Shown in pieces: positions 25,269 to 32,856 of a DNA stretch of 64,000 nt. The notes beneath the pieces were generated by a model, which saw only the letters and a list, made by a program, of their open reading frames with translations, did no database searches and was not told the origin of the DNA. The stretch is from CAVQFO01 sp963711725 (GTDB taxonomy: Bacteria > Pseudomonadota > Gammaproteobacteria > Nitrococcales > Aquisalimonadaceae), in contig CAVQFO010000009.1 of NCBI GenBank assembly GCA_963711725.1, forward strand, positions 1-64,000, read 5' to 3'. Made by a program: the position numbers and the translations under genes. Numbering within the stretch: the first letter of the stretch is position 1; every line of letters starts with the position of its first letter.

Positions 25269-26216
25269 TTACTGAGCTCGAAGTTGATTAGCCGCGGCAT
25301 TATAACCGCCCAGGTACTCCCGTACCTGGTCGGCCGTGAGGAGGAACACGCCATGGCCGCCGCGCTCGAAATCCAGCCACAGGAATGGCACCTGGGGATA
25401 GGCTTCCTCCAGCGCCGGCGCGCTGTTGCCCACCTCCACCACGAGAATACCGTCATCGGCCAGATGGTGAGCAGCGTCCGCGAGAATACGGCGCACGATA
25501 TCCAGACCGTCGCCGCCGGCCTCCAAGCCGAGCCGCGGCTCGCGATTGTACTCTGGCGGCAGCGAGGCCATGTCAAGTGCATCCACGTAGGGGGGGTTGC
25601 TGACAATCAGCTGATAGCGGCGTTCCTCCGGCAGGCCCTGATAGACATCGGCACGGACGGGGTGGACGCGGTCCATCAAATGATGGCGGTTCACATTGAT
25701 CCGGACCACGGAAAGCGCCGAGTCCGACAGATCCGCGGCGTCCACTTCGGCATCGGGAAAGGCATAGGCGCAAGCGATGGCGATGCAACCACTGCCGGTG
25801 CCGATATCCAACACCCGCTCCACGGCCACACCATCCAGCCAGGGCGCGAAACCGGCCTCGATCAGTTCGGCGATCGGGGACCGCGGCACCAGCACCCGCG
25901 GATCCACGTAAAACGACAAGCCGGCGAACCAGGCCTCATGAATCAGGTAGGCCAGCGGCAGCCGCCGTTCTATCCGCCGCTGCACCCGCGCGATCACCGC
26001 CGCGCGCTCCTCACGGGTGAGCCGCGCATCCATGTACGCGCCCGACAGATCGTTCGGTAGACTCAAGGTATGCAGAACGAGAATGGCCGCCTCGTCCAAG
26101 GCGTTGTCCGTGCCGTGGCCGAACCAGAGGCCGGCTTCCCGGAACCGGGTCGCCGCCCAGCGAATATAGTCCCGAAGAGTCTCCAACTCGTTCAGCGCTG
26201 CCTCGGTATTGATCAT
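25269..26216 (-). CDS. prmB: Ribosomal protein L3 N5-glutamine methyltransferase
   Basis: A 315-residue SAM-dependent methyltransferase that modifies a glutamine of ribosomal protein L3. The catalytic NPPY motif occurs as IVSNPPYVDALDM (about 200-212), SAM motif I as VLDIGTGSGCIAIA (about 138-151). The N-terminal helical domain (RYIRWAATRF-like segment) is present, and the context before aroC supports PrmB over PrmC. Divergent from the SCO1 gene across 133 bases. Confidence 0.93.
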   Translation of the reverse strand: MINTEAALNELETLRDYIRWAATRFREAGLWFGHGTDNALDEAAILVLHTLSLPNDLSGAYMDARLTREERAAVIARVQRRIERRLPLAYLIHEAWFAGLSFYVDPRVLVPRSPIAELIEAGFAPWLDGVAVERVLDIGTGSGCIAIACAYAFPDAEVDAADLSDSALSVVRINVNRHHLMDRVHPVRADVYQGLPEERRYQLIVSNPPYVDALDMASLPPEYNREPRLGLEAGGDGLDIVRRILADAAHHLADDGILVVEVGNSAPALEEAYPQVPFLWLDFERGGHGVFLLTADQVREYLGGYNAAANQLRAQ

Positions 26217-26349
26217 CTAAGAACCTTCCTTGTCGATCCACGGACGGTATGGCGCGCCATGATACCCCATGCCGGGCCGGTCGCACCCCTATCCATGCAA
26301 ATGCAAGCGCGCTGTAAGGCACGCGCGCCCCTGTGTAATAATCCGCGCC

Positions 26350-27000
26350 ATGAAATTCACCGGCCGCAACATCTTCCGCAGCCTGGCCATCATCGCCGTT
26401 GCCGGCGCCGCATCCCTGGCGCTGGGTTACGGGGTCAGCAGCATGGTGATGGGCGGCTCCGCCGCGAAGCCGCCCTCGATCCAGGGCACCTATCTGAAAG
26501 GCGGCAAGCCCATCGCAGATTTCCGGCTCACCGACGACGCCGGCCGAACCCTGAACAACGCTCGCCTGAAGAATCAATGGACGTTCCTGTTCTTCGGCTA
26601 CACCCATTGCCCGGACGTCTGCCCCACCACGTTGGCCACACTGGCGAGCGCGCTCGACGATCTGCGTGCCCAACGCCTGGGGAAGCCGGTGCGGGTCGTT
26701 TTCATTTCGGTGGACCCGGATCGCGACACCCCCGCCCGGCTAGGGCAGTACGTACACGCCTTCGACAACGACTTCGTGGGCGCCACGGGAAGCGCGGCCG
26801 AGATCAAGCACTTGGCGGGGGACCTGGGCATTGTCTACGCCGTGCACAAGGACCAGGGCCCCAACTACAGCGTAGACCACAGTCCGGCGTTGTTGCTGGT
26901 CAACCCTCGCGGCCGTCTCCAGGCGGTACTCCACCCACCCCACAAGCCGGGCCGGATCGCCACCGATTTCCTGGCCGTCAAACGGGCCTACGGACACTAA
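26350..27000 (+). CDS. SCO1/SenC family copper chaperone-like protein
   Basis: A 216-residue membrane-anchored thioredoxin-fold protein: one N-terminal signal anchor (IFRSLAIIAVAGAASLALGYG, landmark only) then the SCO domain with the copper-binding CPDVC motif in YTHCPDVCPTTLA (about 88-100), the conserved SVDPDRDTPARL segment and the distal ligand His in VDHSPALLLV. SCO proteins deliver copper to the CuA site of cytochrome oxidase or act as thiol reductases. I used the ATG at 26350; psd starts 9 bases after the stop, so the two are probably co-transcribed. No oxidase gene is nearby. Confidence 0.9.
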   Translation: MKFTGRNIFRSLAIIAVAGAASLALGYGVSSMVMGGSAAKPPSIQGTYLKGGKPIADFRLTDDAGRTLNNARLKNQWTFLFFGYTHCPDVCPTTLATLASALDDLRAQRLGKPVRVVFISVDPDRDTPARLGQYVHAFDNDFVGATGSAAEIKHLAGDLGIVYAVHKDQGPNYSVDHSPALLLVNPRGRLQAVLHPPHKPGRIATDFLAVKRAYGH

Positions 27001-27009
27001 GAAGACCCC

Positions 27010-27915
27010 ATGAATTCGAATCGTGAAGATGATCGGGCCACCCGCCCGCCCCGGGCGGCCGACTGGGCCAAGAGCCTGCCCCTCTATCCCCTGCCCCACC
27101 ATCTGATTTCCCGCATCGTCAACCACGCGACGCGCTGGCGCGCGCGCTGGTGGAAGAACGGCCTGATCCGCTGGTTCGTGGGGGCATACGGCGTAGACAT
27201 GAGCCAGGCCCTGGAGGAGGACCCGACCGCCTACGAACACTTCAACGCCTTCTTCACTCGCCCGCTCAAGGCCCACAGCCGGCCGATACCCGGACCGGAC
27301 GATACCGTGTGCTGCCCGGCAGACGGGGCAATCAGCGAATTCGGCCATATCGAGGGAAATCAACTCTTCCAGGCCAAGGGCAAGCACTACGGCTTGACGG
27401 AGCTGCTGGGAGGTTCCGCGGAACGCGCTGAAACGTTCCGGGACGGCGCATTCCTGACCGTCTACCTCTCCCCCAGCGACTATCATCGGGTGCATATGCC
27501 TCGCGGGGGCACGCTGCGCGAGATGGTTCACGTACCCGGACGCCTGTTCAGCGTCGCGCCGCACACCGTGAAGACCATTCCCAACCTGTTCACGCGCAAC
27601 GAGCGCGTGGTGACGATATTCGACACCGCCAACGGCCCCATGGCCCTGGTCCTGGTGGGCGCCATCAACGTGGCCAGCATCGAAACCGTGTGGTCCGGTG
27701 TCGTGACCCCGCCGATGGGACGCCGAATTCGCGAATGGTCCTACGCGGAGAGCGAACCACCCCGGCTCCAACGCGGCGAGGAAATGGGCCGGTTCAACAT
27801 GGGCTCGACGGTCATCGTCTTGTTCGGCAAGGACCGGGTTCGGTGGCTGGAATCACTGAAGCTTGAGCAAAAGGTTAAGGTGCGGGAAGCGCTGGGCAAG
27901 GTGGTCACCGGGTGA
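27010..27915 (+). CDS. psd: Phosphatidylserine decarboxylase proenzyme
   Basis: A 301-residue membrane-associated enzyme that makes phosphatidylethanolamine. The self-cleavage site is the GST triplet in FNMGSTVIVL (about 264-273), where Ser becomes the pyruvoyl group; the upstream catalytic residues lie in PADGAISEFG and SDYHRVHMP. Length normal. In Pseudomonas psd is next to a hypothetical gene and fimX, and the same set occurs here, though separated by the EF-P locus. Confidence 0.95.
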   Translation: MNSNREDDRATRPPRAADWAKSLPLYPLPHHLISRIVNHATRWRARWWKNGLIRWFVGAYGVDMSQALEEDPTAYEHFNAFFTRPLKAHSRPIPGPDDTVCCPADGAISEFGHIEGNQLFQAKGKHYGLTELLGGSAERAETFRDGAFLTVYLSPSDYHRVHMPRGGTLREMVHVPGRLFSVAPHTVKTIPNLFTRNERVVTIFDTANGPMALVLVGAINVASIETVWSGVVTPPMGRRIREWSYAESEPPRLQRGEEMGRFNMGSTVIVLFGKDRVRWLESLKLEQKVKVREALGKVVTG

Positions 27916-27940
27916 ATCAGTGGGATGGGATGCGCTTTTG

Positions 27941-28089
27941 TAAACCACGAAGAGCACGAAGGGTGAACTTCAATTGCCGTCATTCCCGCGAAAGCGGGAA
28001 TCCACGCGTCAGGGAGTGAATGAGTCTACTCCTGCGGCTCTCACTTCCACCTCTGCGGGAGCAAATACCGGCTTTCTTCTTCGTGGTTT
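27941..28089. repeat. CACGAAG-type hairpin with a nested element
   Basis: Left arm TAAACCACGAAGAGCACGAAG (27941-27961) is complementary to the right arm ending CTTCTTCGTGGTTTA (28075-28089). The loop carries another palindrome (27978-28004). It fills most of the gap between psd and epmA, which otherwise holds nothing recognisable. Confidence 0.7.
27978..28004. repeat. ATTCCCGC-GAAA-GCGGGAAT palindrome
   Basis: A perfect 8-bp stem (27982-27989 with 27994-28001) with a GAAA tetraloop, flanked by CGTC and CCA. A second copy with a TTCC loop, in the opposite orientation, is at 35186-35212. It resembles a small repeat widely scattered in proteobacterial intergenic DNA. Confidence 0.75.
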
Positions 28090-28104
28090 AAATGAAAAGA
28101 ATCA

Positions 28105-28133
28105 TCGGATTATGTTGCACTAATCCGACCTAC
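28105..28133 (-). repeat. GTAG-headed TCGGATTA repeat overlapping the epmA stop
   Basis: On the minus strand the unit reads GTAGG then TCGGATTA, an 8-base loop and TAATCCGA. The TAG of the GTAG head is the epmA stop codon (28130-28132). Other copies are at 34972-34996, 35124-35151 and 36355-36378. Confidence 0.75.
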
Positions 28134-29113
28134 GCCCTGTCGAACGGAAACGCCATCACATCCTGAATCCGCTCGGCGCCGAGCGCCACCATCACCAGCC
28201 GATCGACGCCCAGCGCCACGCCCGCGCAGGCGGGCATCCCCGCTCCAAGGGCCGTCAGCAGGTTTTCGTCCATGGGAACGGCTCCCTGGCCGCGTGCAAG
28301 CCGGCGCTGGAGATCCTGTTCGAATCGACGGCGCTGCTCGGCTGCGTCGGTCAGCTCATGGAAGCCGTTGGCTATTTCCATACCGTCCAGGAAGAGCTCG
28401 AAGCGTTCGGCCACCGGGGGGGCGCCCGGCCGCACCCGGGCCAGGGCCGCCTGGGATTCCGGAAAGTCGTAGAGGAAAGTCGCCCGGTCCTTGCCCAGGC
28501 CGGGTGCCACCACGTGGGACATCAGCAAGTCCAGCGCTTCATCGCGGTCCGCCACCGCATCGGCGGCGAAGCCGGGGACGAAACGGCGGACGCAGTCGCC
28601 AAGCTCCTCCAGGGAGGCCGTGTGGGGATCGACCTCGAATGCCGCATCGAACGCCTGGGCATAGCTCAGAAACTCCGCCTGGCGTCCCGATGGGGCGACC
28701 GCTGCCACCAGTTCGGCAACTTCCTTCATCAAGCGGTGGTGGTCAAACCCCGGCCGGTACCATTCCAGCATGGTGAATTCCGGGTTGTGGTGGCGGCCCA
28801 GTTCGCCGGGGCGGAACACTCGGCAGATCTGGTAGATCGATCCAGCGCCGGCAGCCAGTAGCCGCTTCATGGGGAATTCCGGGGAAGTGTGCAGATAGCC
28901 GACCTGGGCGCCCGTCACGGGTTCGCCGACACACAGGCTTTCAATATGTGGGTCGGTGACCGCTGCCGCGGAAAGGGCCGGAGTCTCGACTTCCAGCAAA
29001 CCGCGTTCATCGAAAAACCGGCGGATACGGGCCACCAGACGCGCCCGCGCGGCGAGAGTCTCCGGCGAGGCGCTGGGTTGCCAGGCCTCGCCGGAGACGG
29101 AAGAATCGCTCAT
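28130..29113 (-). CDS. epmA: EF-P lysine lysyltransferase EpmA
   Basis: A 327-residue class II lysyl-tRNA-synthetase paralogue without the anticodon-binding domain; it attaches (R)-beta-lysine to Lys34 of EF-P. Class II motifs are visible: HTSPEFPMKRLLAAGAGSIYQ (motif 2 region, landmarks TSPEFPMK and YQICRVFR), EFTMLEWYRPG, and the C-terminal GVALGVDRLVMVALG (motif 3). The start overlaps the efp stop (ATGA), so EF-P and its modifier are translationally coupled. The stop codon lies in a REP-like repeat. Confidence 0.94.
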   Translation of the reverse strand: MSDSSVSGEAWQPSASPETLAARARLVARIRRFFDERGLLEVETPALSAAAVTDPHIESLCVGEPVTGAQVGYLHTSPEFPMKRLLAAGAGSIYQICRVFRPGELGRHHNPEFTMLEWYRPGFDHHRLMKEVAELVAAVAPSGRQAEFLSYAQAFDAAFEVDPHTASLEELGDCVRRFVPGFAADAVADRDEALDLLMSHVVAPGLGKDRATFLYDFPESQAALARVRPGAPPVAERFELFLDGMEIANGFHELTDAAEQRRRFEQDLQRRLARGQGAVPMDENLLTALGAGMPACAGVALGVDRLVMVALGAERIQDVMAFPFDRA

Positions 29114-29679
29114 TCCTTGGCTCGGGAGACGTATTCGCCGGTGCGGGTGTCCACCTTGAGCACCTCACCCACCTCGATGAACAGCGGCACGCGGACCACT
29201 GCTCCGGTCTCGAGGGTCGCCGGCTTGCCGCCGCCGCCACTGGTATCGCCGCGCACGCCCGGATCGGTCTCGGCCACGGCCAGAGTCACGAAATTCGGCG
29301 GCTCCACCTGGATCGGCTCACCGTTCCATAGCGTCACGGTGCAGACATCCTGCTCCTTGAGCCACTTCGCGGCATCGGACACGGCGCTCTCACCGGCCCC
29401 GATCTGCTCGAAGGAACTCGGGTCCATGAAGTGCCAGAATTCGCCGTCGTTGTAGAGATACTGCATCTCCGTTTCCAGCACATCCGCTGCCTCAACGGTA
29501 TCGCCGGACTTGAACGTGCGATCGATGACCCGACCGGTCTTGAGGTTCTTCACCTTCACCCGGTTGAACGCCTGGCCCTTGCCGGGCTTGACGAACTCGT
29601 TCTCGACAATGCTGTAGGGATCGCCGTCGAGAATGATCTTGAGCCCGCCCTTGAATTCGTTGGTGCTGTAAGTTGCCAT
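29110..29679 (-). CDS. efp: Elongation factor P
   Basis: A 189-residue three-domain factor that relieves ribosome stalling at polyproline. The modified lysine is present at exactly residue 34 in the loop KPGKGQAF, as in E. coli. The start MATYSTNEFKGG is canonical, so I use the ATG at 29679; the open frame upstream is not coding. It is followed by epmA in a four-base overlap and is divergent from epmB across 116 bases. Confidence 0.97.
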   Translation of the reverse strand: MATYSTNEFKGGLKIILDGDPYSIVENEFVKPGKGQAFNRVKVKNLKTGRVIDRTFKSGDTVEAADVLETEMQYLYNDGEFWHFMDPSSFEQIGAGESAVSDAAKWLKEQDVCTVTLWNGEPIQVEPPNFVTLAVAETDPGVRGDTSGGGGKPATLETGAVVRVPLFIEVGEVLKVDTRTGEYVSRAKE

Positions 29680-29795
29680 GCTAATCTTCTCTCTGGTGCG
29701 CCGCGGCCGCCGCGGTAGAATAACCGCGCGAAATCGTAACGGAATTTGCATCTCGTTAGAACACGTACGGCATTTCTCCCTCACCAAGGTCATTC

Positions 29796-30821
29796 ATGCG
29801 CGTCATCGCCGAACCCCGGCCCCGCCCCGCTTGGCAGCAGGAACTGGCGGAAGGTTTTTCACGCCCCGCGGAGTTGCTGCGCTATCTGAAACTCGACCCG
29901 GCGCTGCTGGCACCGGCGGAGGAAGCATCCAGGCTTTTCGCCATGCGGGTGCCCCGATGCTTCGCCGATCGGATGCGCCCCGGCGATCCCCGGGACCCGC
30001 TTCTGCGCCAGATTCTGCCGCTGGCGGAGGAATTCCAGGCCGTGCCGGGCTTTCTGGAAGACCCGGTGGGCGATCTGAAGGCCATGAACACCCCCGGCGT
30101 AATCCACAAGTACCGCGGGCGCGCCCTGCTGGTGGTCACCGGCGCCTGCGCGGTGAATTGCCGGTACTGCTTCCGCCGCCATTTCCCCTACGGTGATGCG
30201 CACGTTTCACGCCAGCGCTGGGAGAGCGCTCTGGACTACGTACGGGATCACCCGGATCTGGAGGAAATCATCCTCAGCGGCGGCGACCCCCTGGTACTGG
30301 CCGACGATCGGCTTTCCGCCCTGGCGGCGGACCTCACGGCCATCCCCCATCTGCGGCGCCTTCGAATCCACTCCCGATTGCCAGTGGTCCTGCCACGGCG
30401 GGTGGACGATCGGTTGCTGGACTGGCTTGCCGGCGGGCGGCTGGCGCCTGTGATGGTCATCCACGCCAATCACCCGGCGGAAATCGACGGACCGGTGCGC
30501 GCCGCCTGCGCCCGCCTTCGCGAGGCGGGCGTCACCCTGCTCAACCAGTCCGTCCTGCTCAGAGGCGTAAACGACGACCCGGCGGTGTTGGCCGATCTCA
30601 GCAACCGCCTGTTCGAGGCCGGTGTGCTGCCCTATTACTTGCATGTACTGGACCGGGTTCAGGGCGCCGCCCACTTCCTGGTCCCTGAAGACGAAGCGAG
30701 AACGATCACCGCGCGCCTGGGCGCGCTGCTCCCCGGCTATCTGGTGCCGCGCCTGGTACGGGAGGACGCGGGGATGTCGCAAAAGACGCCTTTGGCGCCC
30801 ACCCCCGCGCCGCCCTCCTGA
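29796..30821 (+). CDS. epmB: EF-P beta-lysylation protein EpmB (lysine 2,3-aminomutase)
   Basis: A 341-residue radical-SAM enzyme of the KamA family that converts (S)-alpha-lysine to (R)-beta-lysine for EF-P modification. The cluster motif is CAVNCRYCFRRHF (about 118-130); EIILSGGDPLVL (about 158-169) and the C-terminal YYLHVLDRVQGAAHF are typical. Length matches E. coli EpmB (342). It is divergent from efp-epmA, so all three known enzymes except EpmC are at one locus. Confidence 0.94.
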   Translation: MRVIAEPRPRPAWQQELAEGFSRPAELLRYLKLDPALLAPAEEASRLFAMRVPRCFADRMRPGDPRDPLLRQILPLAEEFQAVPGFLEDPVGDLKAMNTPGVIHKYRGRALLVVTGACAVNCRYCFRRHFPYGDAHVSRQRWESALDYVRDHPDLEEIILSGGDPLVLADDRLSALAADLTAIPHLRRLRIHSRLPVVLPRRVDDRLLDWLAGGRLAPVMVIHANHPAEIDGPVRAACARLREAGVTLLNQSVLLRGVNDDPAVLADLSNRLFEAGVLPYYLHVLDRVQGAAHFLVPEDEARTITARLGALLPGYLVPRLVREDAGMSQKTPLAPTPAPPS

Positions 30822-30844
30822 GCCCCGCCGCCACCCACCGGCAC

Positions 30845-30875
30845 CCGGAGGCCGAAGCCGGGCGTCGGCCTCCGG
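30845..30875. repeat. Perfect 11-bp hairpin after epmB
   Basis: CCGGAGGCCGA (30845-30855) pairs perfectly with TCGGCCTCCGG (30865-30875) around a nine-base loop, 24 bases after the epmB stop. It is a good candidate for the 3' end of the epmB transcript but lacks a T-tract. Confidence 0.55.
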
Positions 30876-30919
30876 TCCGCTCGGTGTCCCACCTCATTCT
30901 CGGGCTGTGATCCAACCGA

Positions 30920-30947
30920 TTGGCTTTTACCTCGGGATTGTTATACT
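30920..30947 (+). promoter_or_regulatory. Predicted sigma-70 promoter
   Basis: TTGGCT (30920-30925), a 16-bp spacer and TATACT (30942-30947), about 60 bases before the ATG of the 587-residue gene. It would drive that gene and probably fimX. Sequence match only. Confidence 0.5.
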
Positions 30948-31008
30948 GGCCTAAACTTCCTTCCGGGTACTTTCAGGCACCAATAACAACGAATTCAAAC
31001 GGTTATCA

Positions 31009-32772
31009 ATGGACGACCTCGCGACACAGCCTCTTTGTACCCTGCCCCAGCGCAAGCCGGATCGTCAGGCATTCGACGTTCGCATCAAAGCCGTGGACAA
31101 ATGGCTCAGCAACCTGCCCATGGCGAATCTCGGCGAAACCAGCCGCCAGCTCCACGATGCGCTGAACGAGGTCAATACCCTGCTGATGCGTCCAACCCGC
31201 CGCGCGGAGTTCCTGGAGCGCATCCGCGGCACGGTCTATTACGCGGTGGAAGGGCTGCGTAAACACTACCTGCACAAGGAATTCCCGTTACCTCCCAAGA
31301 ATCGCCGGGTGGCGGAACTCTCGCTGACGCTGTTGGAGGCGTTGTCCCACGGCTACCGCATCGTGGTTCAGGAGGCGGTACAAGGTGCCCGGGTCCCAGC
31401 CGCCACCCTGCGGCTTTGCCTTTACCGCGCCCTGCGCGATACCGCCGCGGAAGCGATCGAAGGGTATTTGATCTACGAGCCCAATCGCCCCGGACTTTGG
31501 CTCTCCCTGCACCGGCTCTACCTGATCGCGGATCAGCGCGGATTTTCGCGCGCCCGCATTGCGGACCAGCAACTGCACGGCGGGCAGAGCAAATCCAGCA
31601 TCGGTGACGCCTATCGCCAGATCCTCCTTACCGCAGCGGCCGGTCCATACCGCATGCCCCAGGGAGAAGCCCTGGAAACCTATCACACGGTCCAGCGCTG
31701 GGCTCCGGACAGCCGCTTGGCACGGCCCGGCGACGCCGGCACCGAAGACGGCGTGTTCCGAATCCGGTTGAATCAGGACCAGCCGCCGCTGCCCATGAAT
31801 ACCGGCGACAGTCCGGCCGACGCCCAGACACGCATCCTTGTCACCTCGGGCCTGGTGGACACCATTGAAAAGGAATTGTCCGGCGATTCGCGCTGGAATC
31901 CCTTTCGCAAGCGCCCCGCGCAGGATGCGGATCATGAGTTCCTGCGATGGCTGATGATGGCCCTGGCCGTTGTTCCGCGGCGCCGCTTCTCGCGGGTTGA
32001 GACCCGCAACCAGGTATCAGTGGTCGTGGGCCTCAGCCATATCCACAAGATCCTGGAAGATGCGCGGAGCGGCAAGGACGGGGCCTCCACGGACACCGCA
32101 TCCCAATTCACGGCTCGCGACGTTGAGGCGCGCGCGGGTCGCGGCGACGACATCTGGGAGTTGGTCTACCCCACCGAATTGCTCCGCCAGAACGAGATGG
32201 AACGCCGTTCGCGAACGACCTCCGTATCCAGCAAGCGGCCGGAAGAACAAACGGAGCAGGGTTGGCACTTGGTCAACATCAGTGCTGGCGGCTACTGTCT
32301 GCTTTCCGACCCGCACCAATCATCCCGCGCCCAGGTGGGCGAGTTGATCGCCATCCGCGAACTCAAACCCGGCGAACGTCTGCCCTGGCAGATCGCGGTG
32401 ATCCGCTGGATGAAGCACATCCCCGACTCGGGTATGCAGCTCGGCGTGCAGGTCCTGGCCGTCAAGCCCCAGCCCGTGCTCACCCGGGCGGAACAGGAAA
32501 GTGGCGAGTTTGCCCAGGCTTCCCGTTGCCTGCTGTTGCCGGAAGTGGTATCCATCAAGCAGCCCGTTACGCTGCTAACCCCTCCGCTACAGTACGCGGA
32601 ATCGCGGCGTGTCCGTCTGACCGGTCACAACCAGAAGGCGGAGTTGCTGTTAACGAGGCGCCTGGAGAACACCGGCGCCTTTGCCCAGTTTGAATTCCGT
32701 GCGGCCGCCTCCGGTCGTGCTAAGGTTTCAGGCGAGAACTCGGCGTTCGAGTCCGTGTGGTCGTCAATCTGA
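31009..32772 (+). CDS. Hypothetical protein upstream of fimX, possible PilZ-like C-terminus
   Basis: A 587-residue, mostly helical soluble protein without signal peptide. I do not recognise the N-terminal two thirds. The last third contains a possible PilZ-type signature: an Arg-rich stretch (MERRSRT, about residues 397-403) followed about 27 residues later by NISAGG (about 423-428), the D/N-x-S-x-x-G part of c-di-GMP-binding PilZ domains, and then beta-rich sequence. It sits directly upstream of fimX, the position of the conserved hypothetical gene between psd and fimX in Pseudomonas. A role with FimX in c-di-GMP control of type IV pili is inferred from position and this weak motif. Confidence 0.75.
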   Translation: MDDLATQPLCTLPQRKPDRQAFDVRIKAVDKWLSNLPMANLGETSRQLHDALNEVNTLLMRPTRRAEFLERIRGTVYYAVEGLRKHYLHKEFPLPPKNRRVAELSLTLLEALSHGYRIVVQEAVQGARVPAATLRLCLYRALRDTAAEAIEGYLIYEPNRPGLWLSLHRLYLIADQRGFSRARIADQQLHGGQSKSSIGDAYRQILLTAAAGPYRMPQGEALETYHTVQRWAPDSRLARPGDAGTEDGVFRIRLNQDQPPLPMNTGDSPADAQTRILVTSGLVDTIEKELSGDSRWNPFRKRPAQDADHEFLRWLMMALAVVPRRRFSRVETRNQVSVVVGLSHIHKILEDARSGKDGASTDTASQFTARDVEARAGRGDDIWELVYPTELLRQNEMERRSRTTSVSSKRPEEQTEQGWHLVNISAGGYCLLSDPHQSSRAQVGELIAIRELKPGERLPWQIAVIRWMKHIPDSGMQLGVQVLAVKPQPVLTRAEQESGEFAQASRCLLLPEVVSIKQPVTLLTPPLQYAESRRVRLTGHNQKAELLLTRRLENTGAFAQFEFRAAASGRAKVSGENSAFESVWSSI

Positions 32773-32856
32773 CGCATCTTTCCCGTGGCAGCACTTTGAC
32801 GGACCCACACGGGCCGGCGTGGACGGCCGGGTTACCCCGATAGATTTGGAGAGGTT

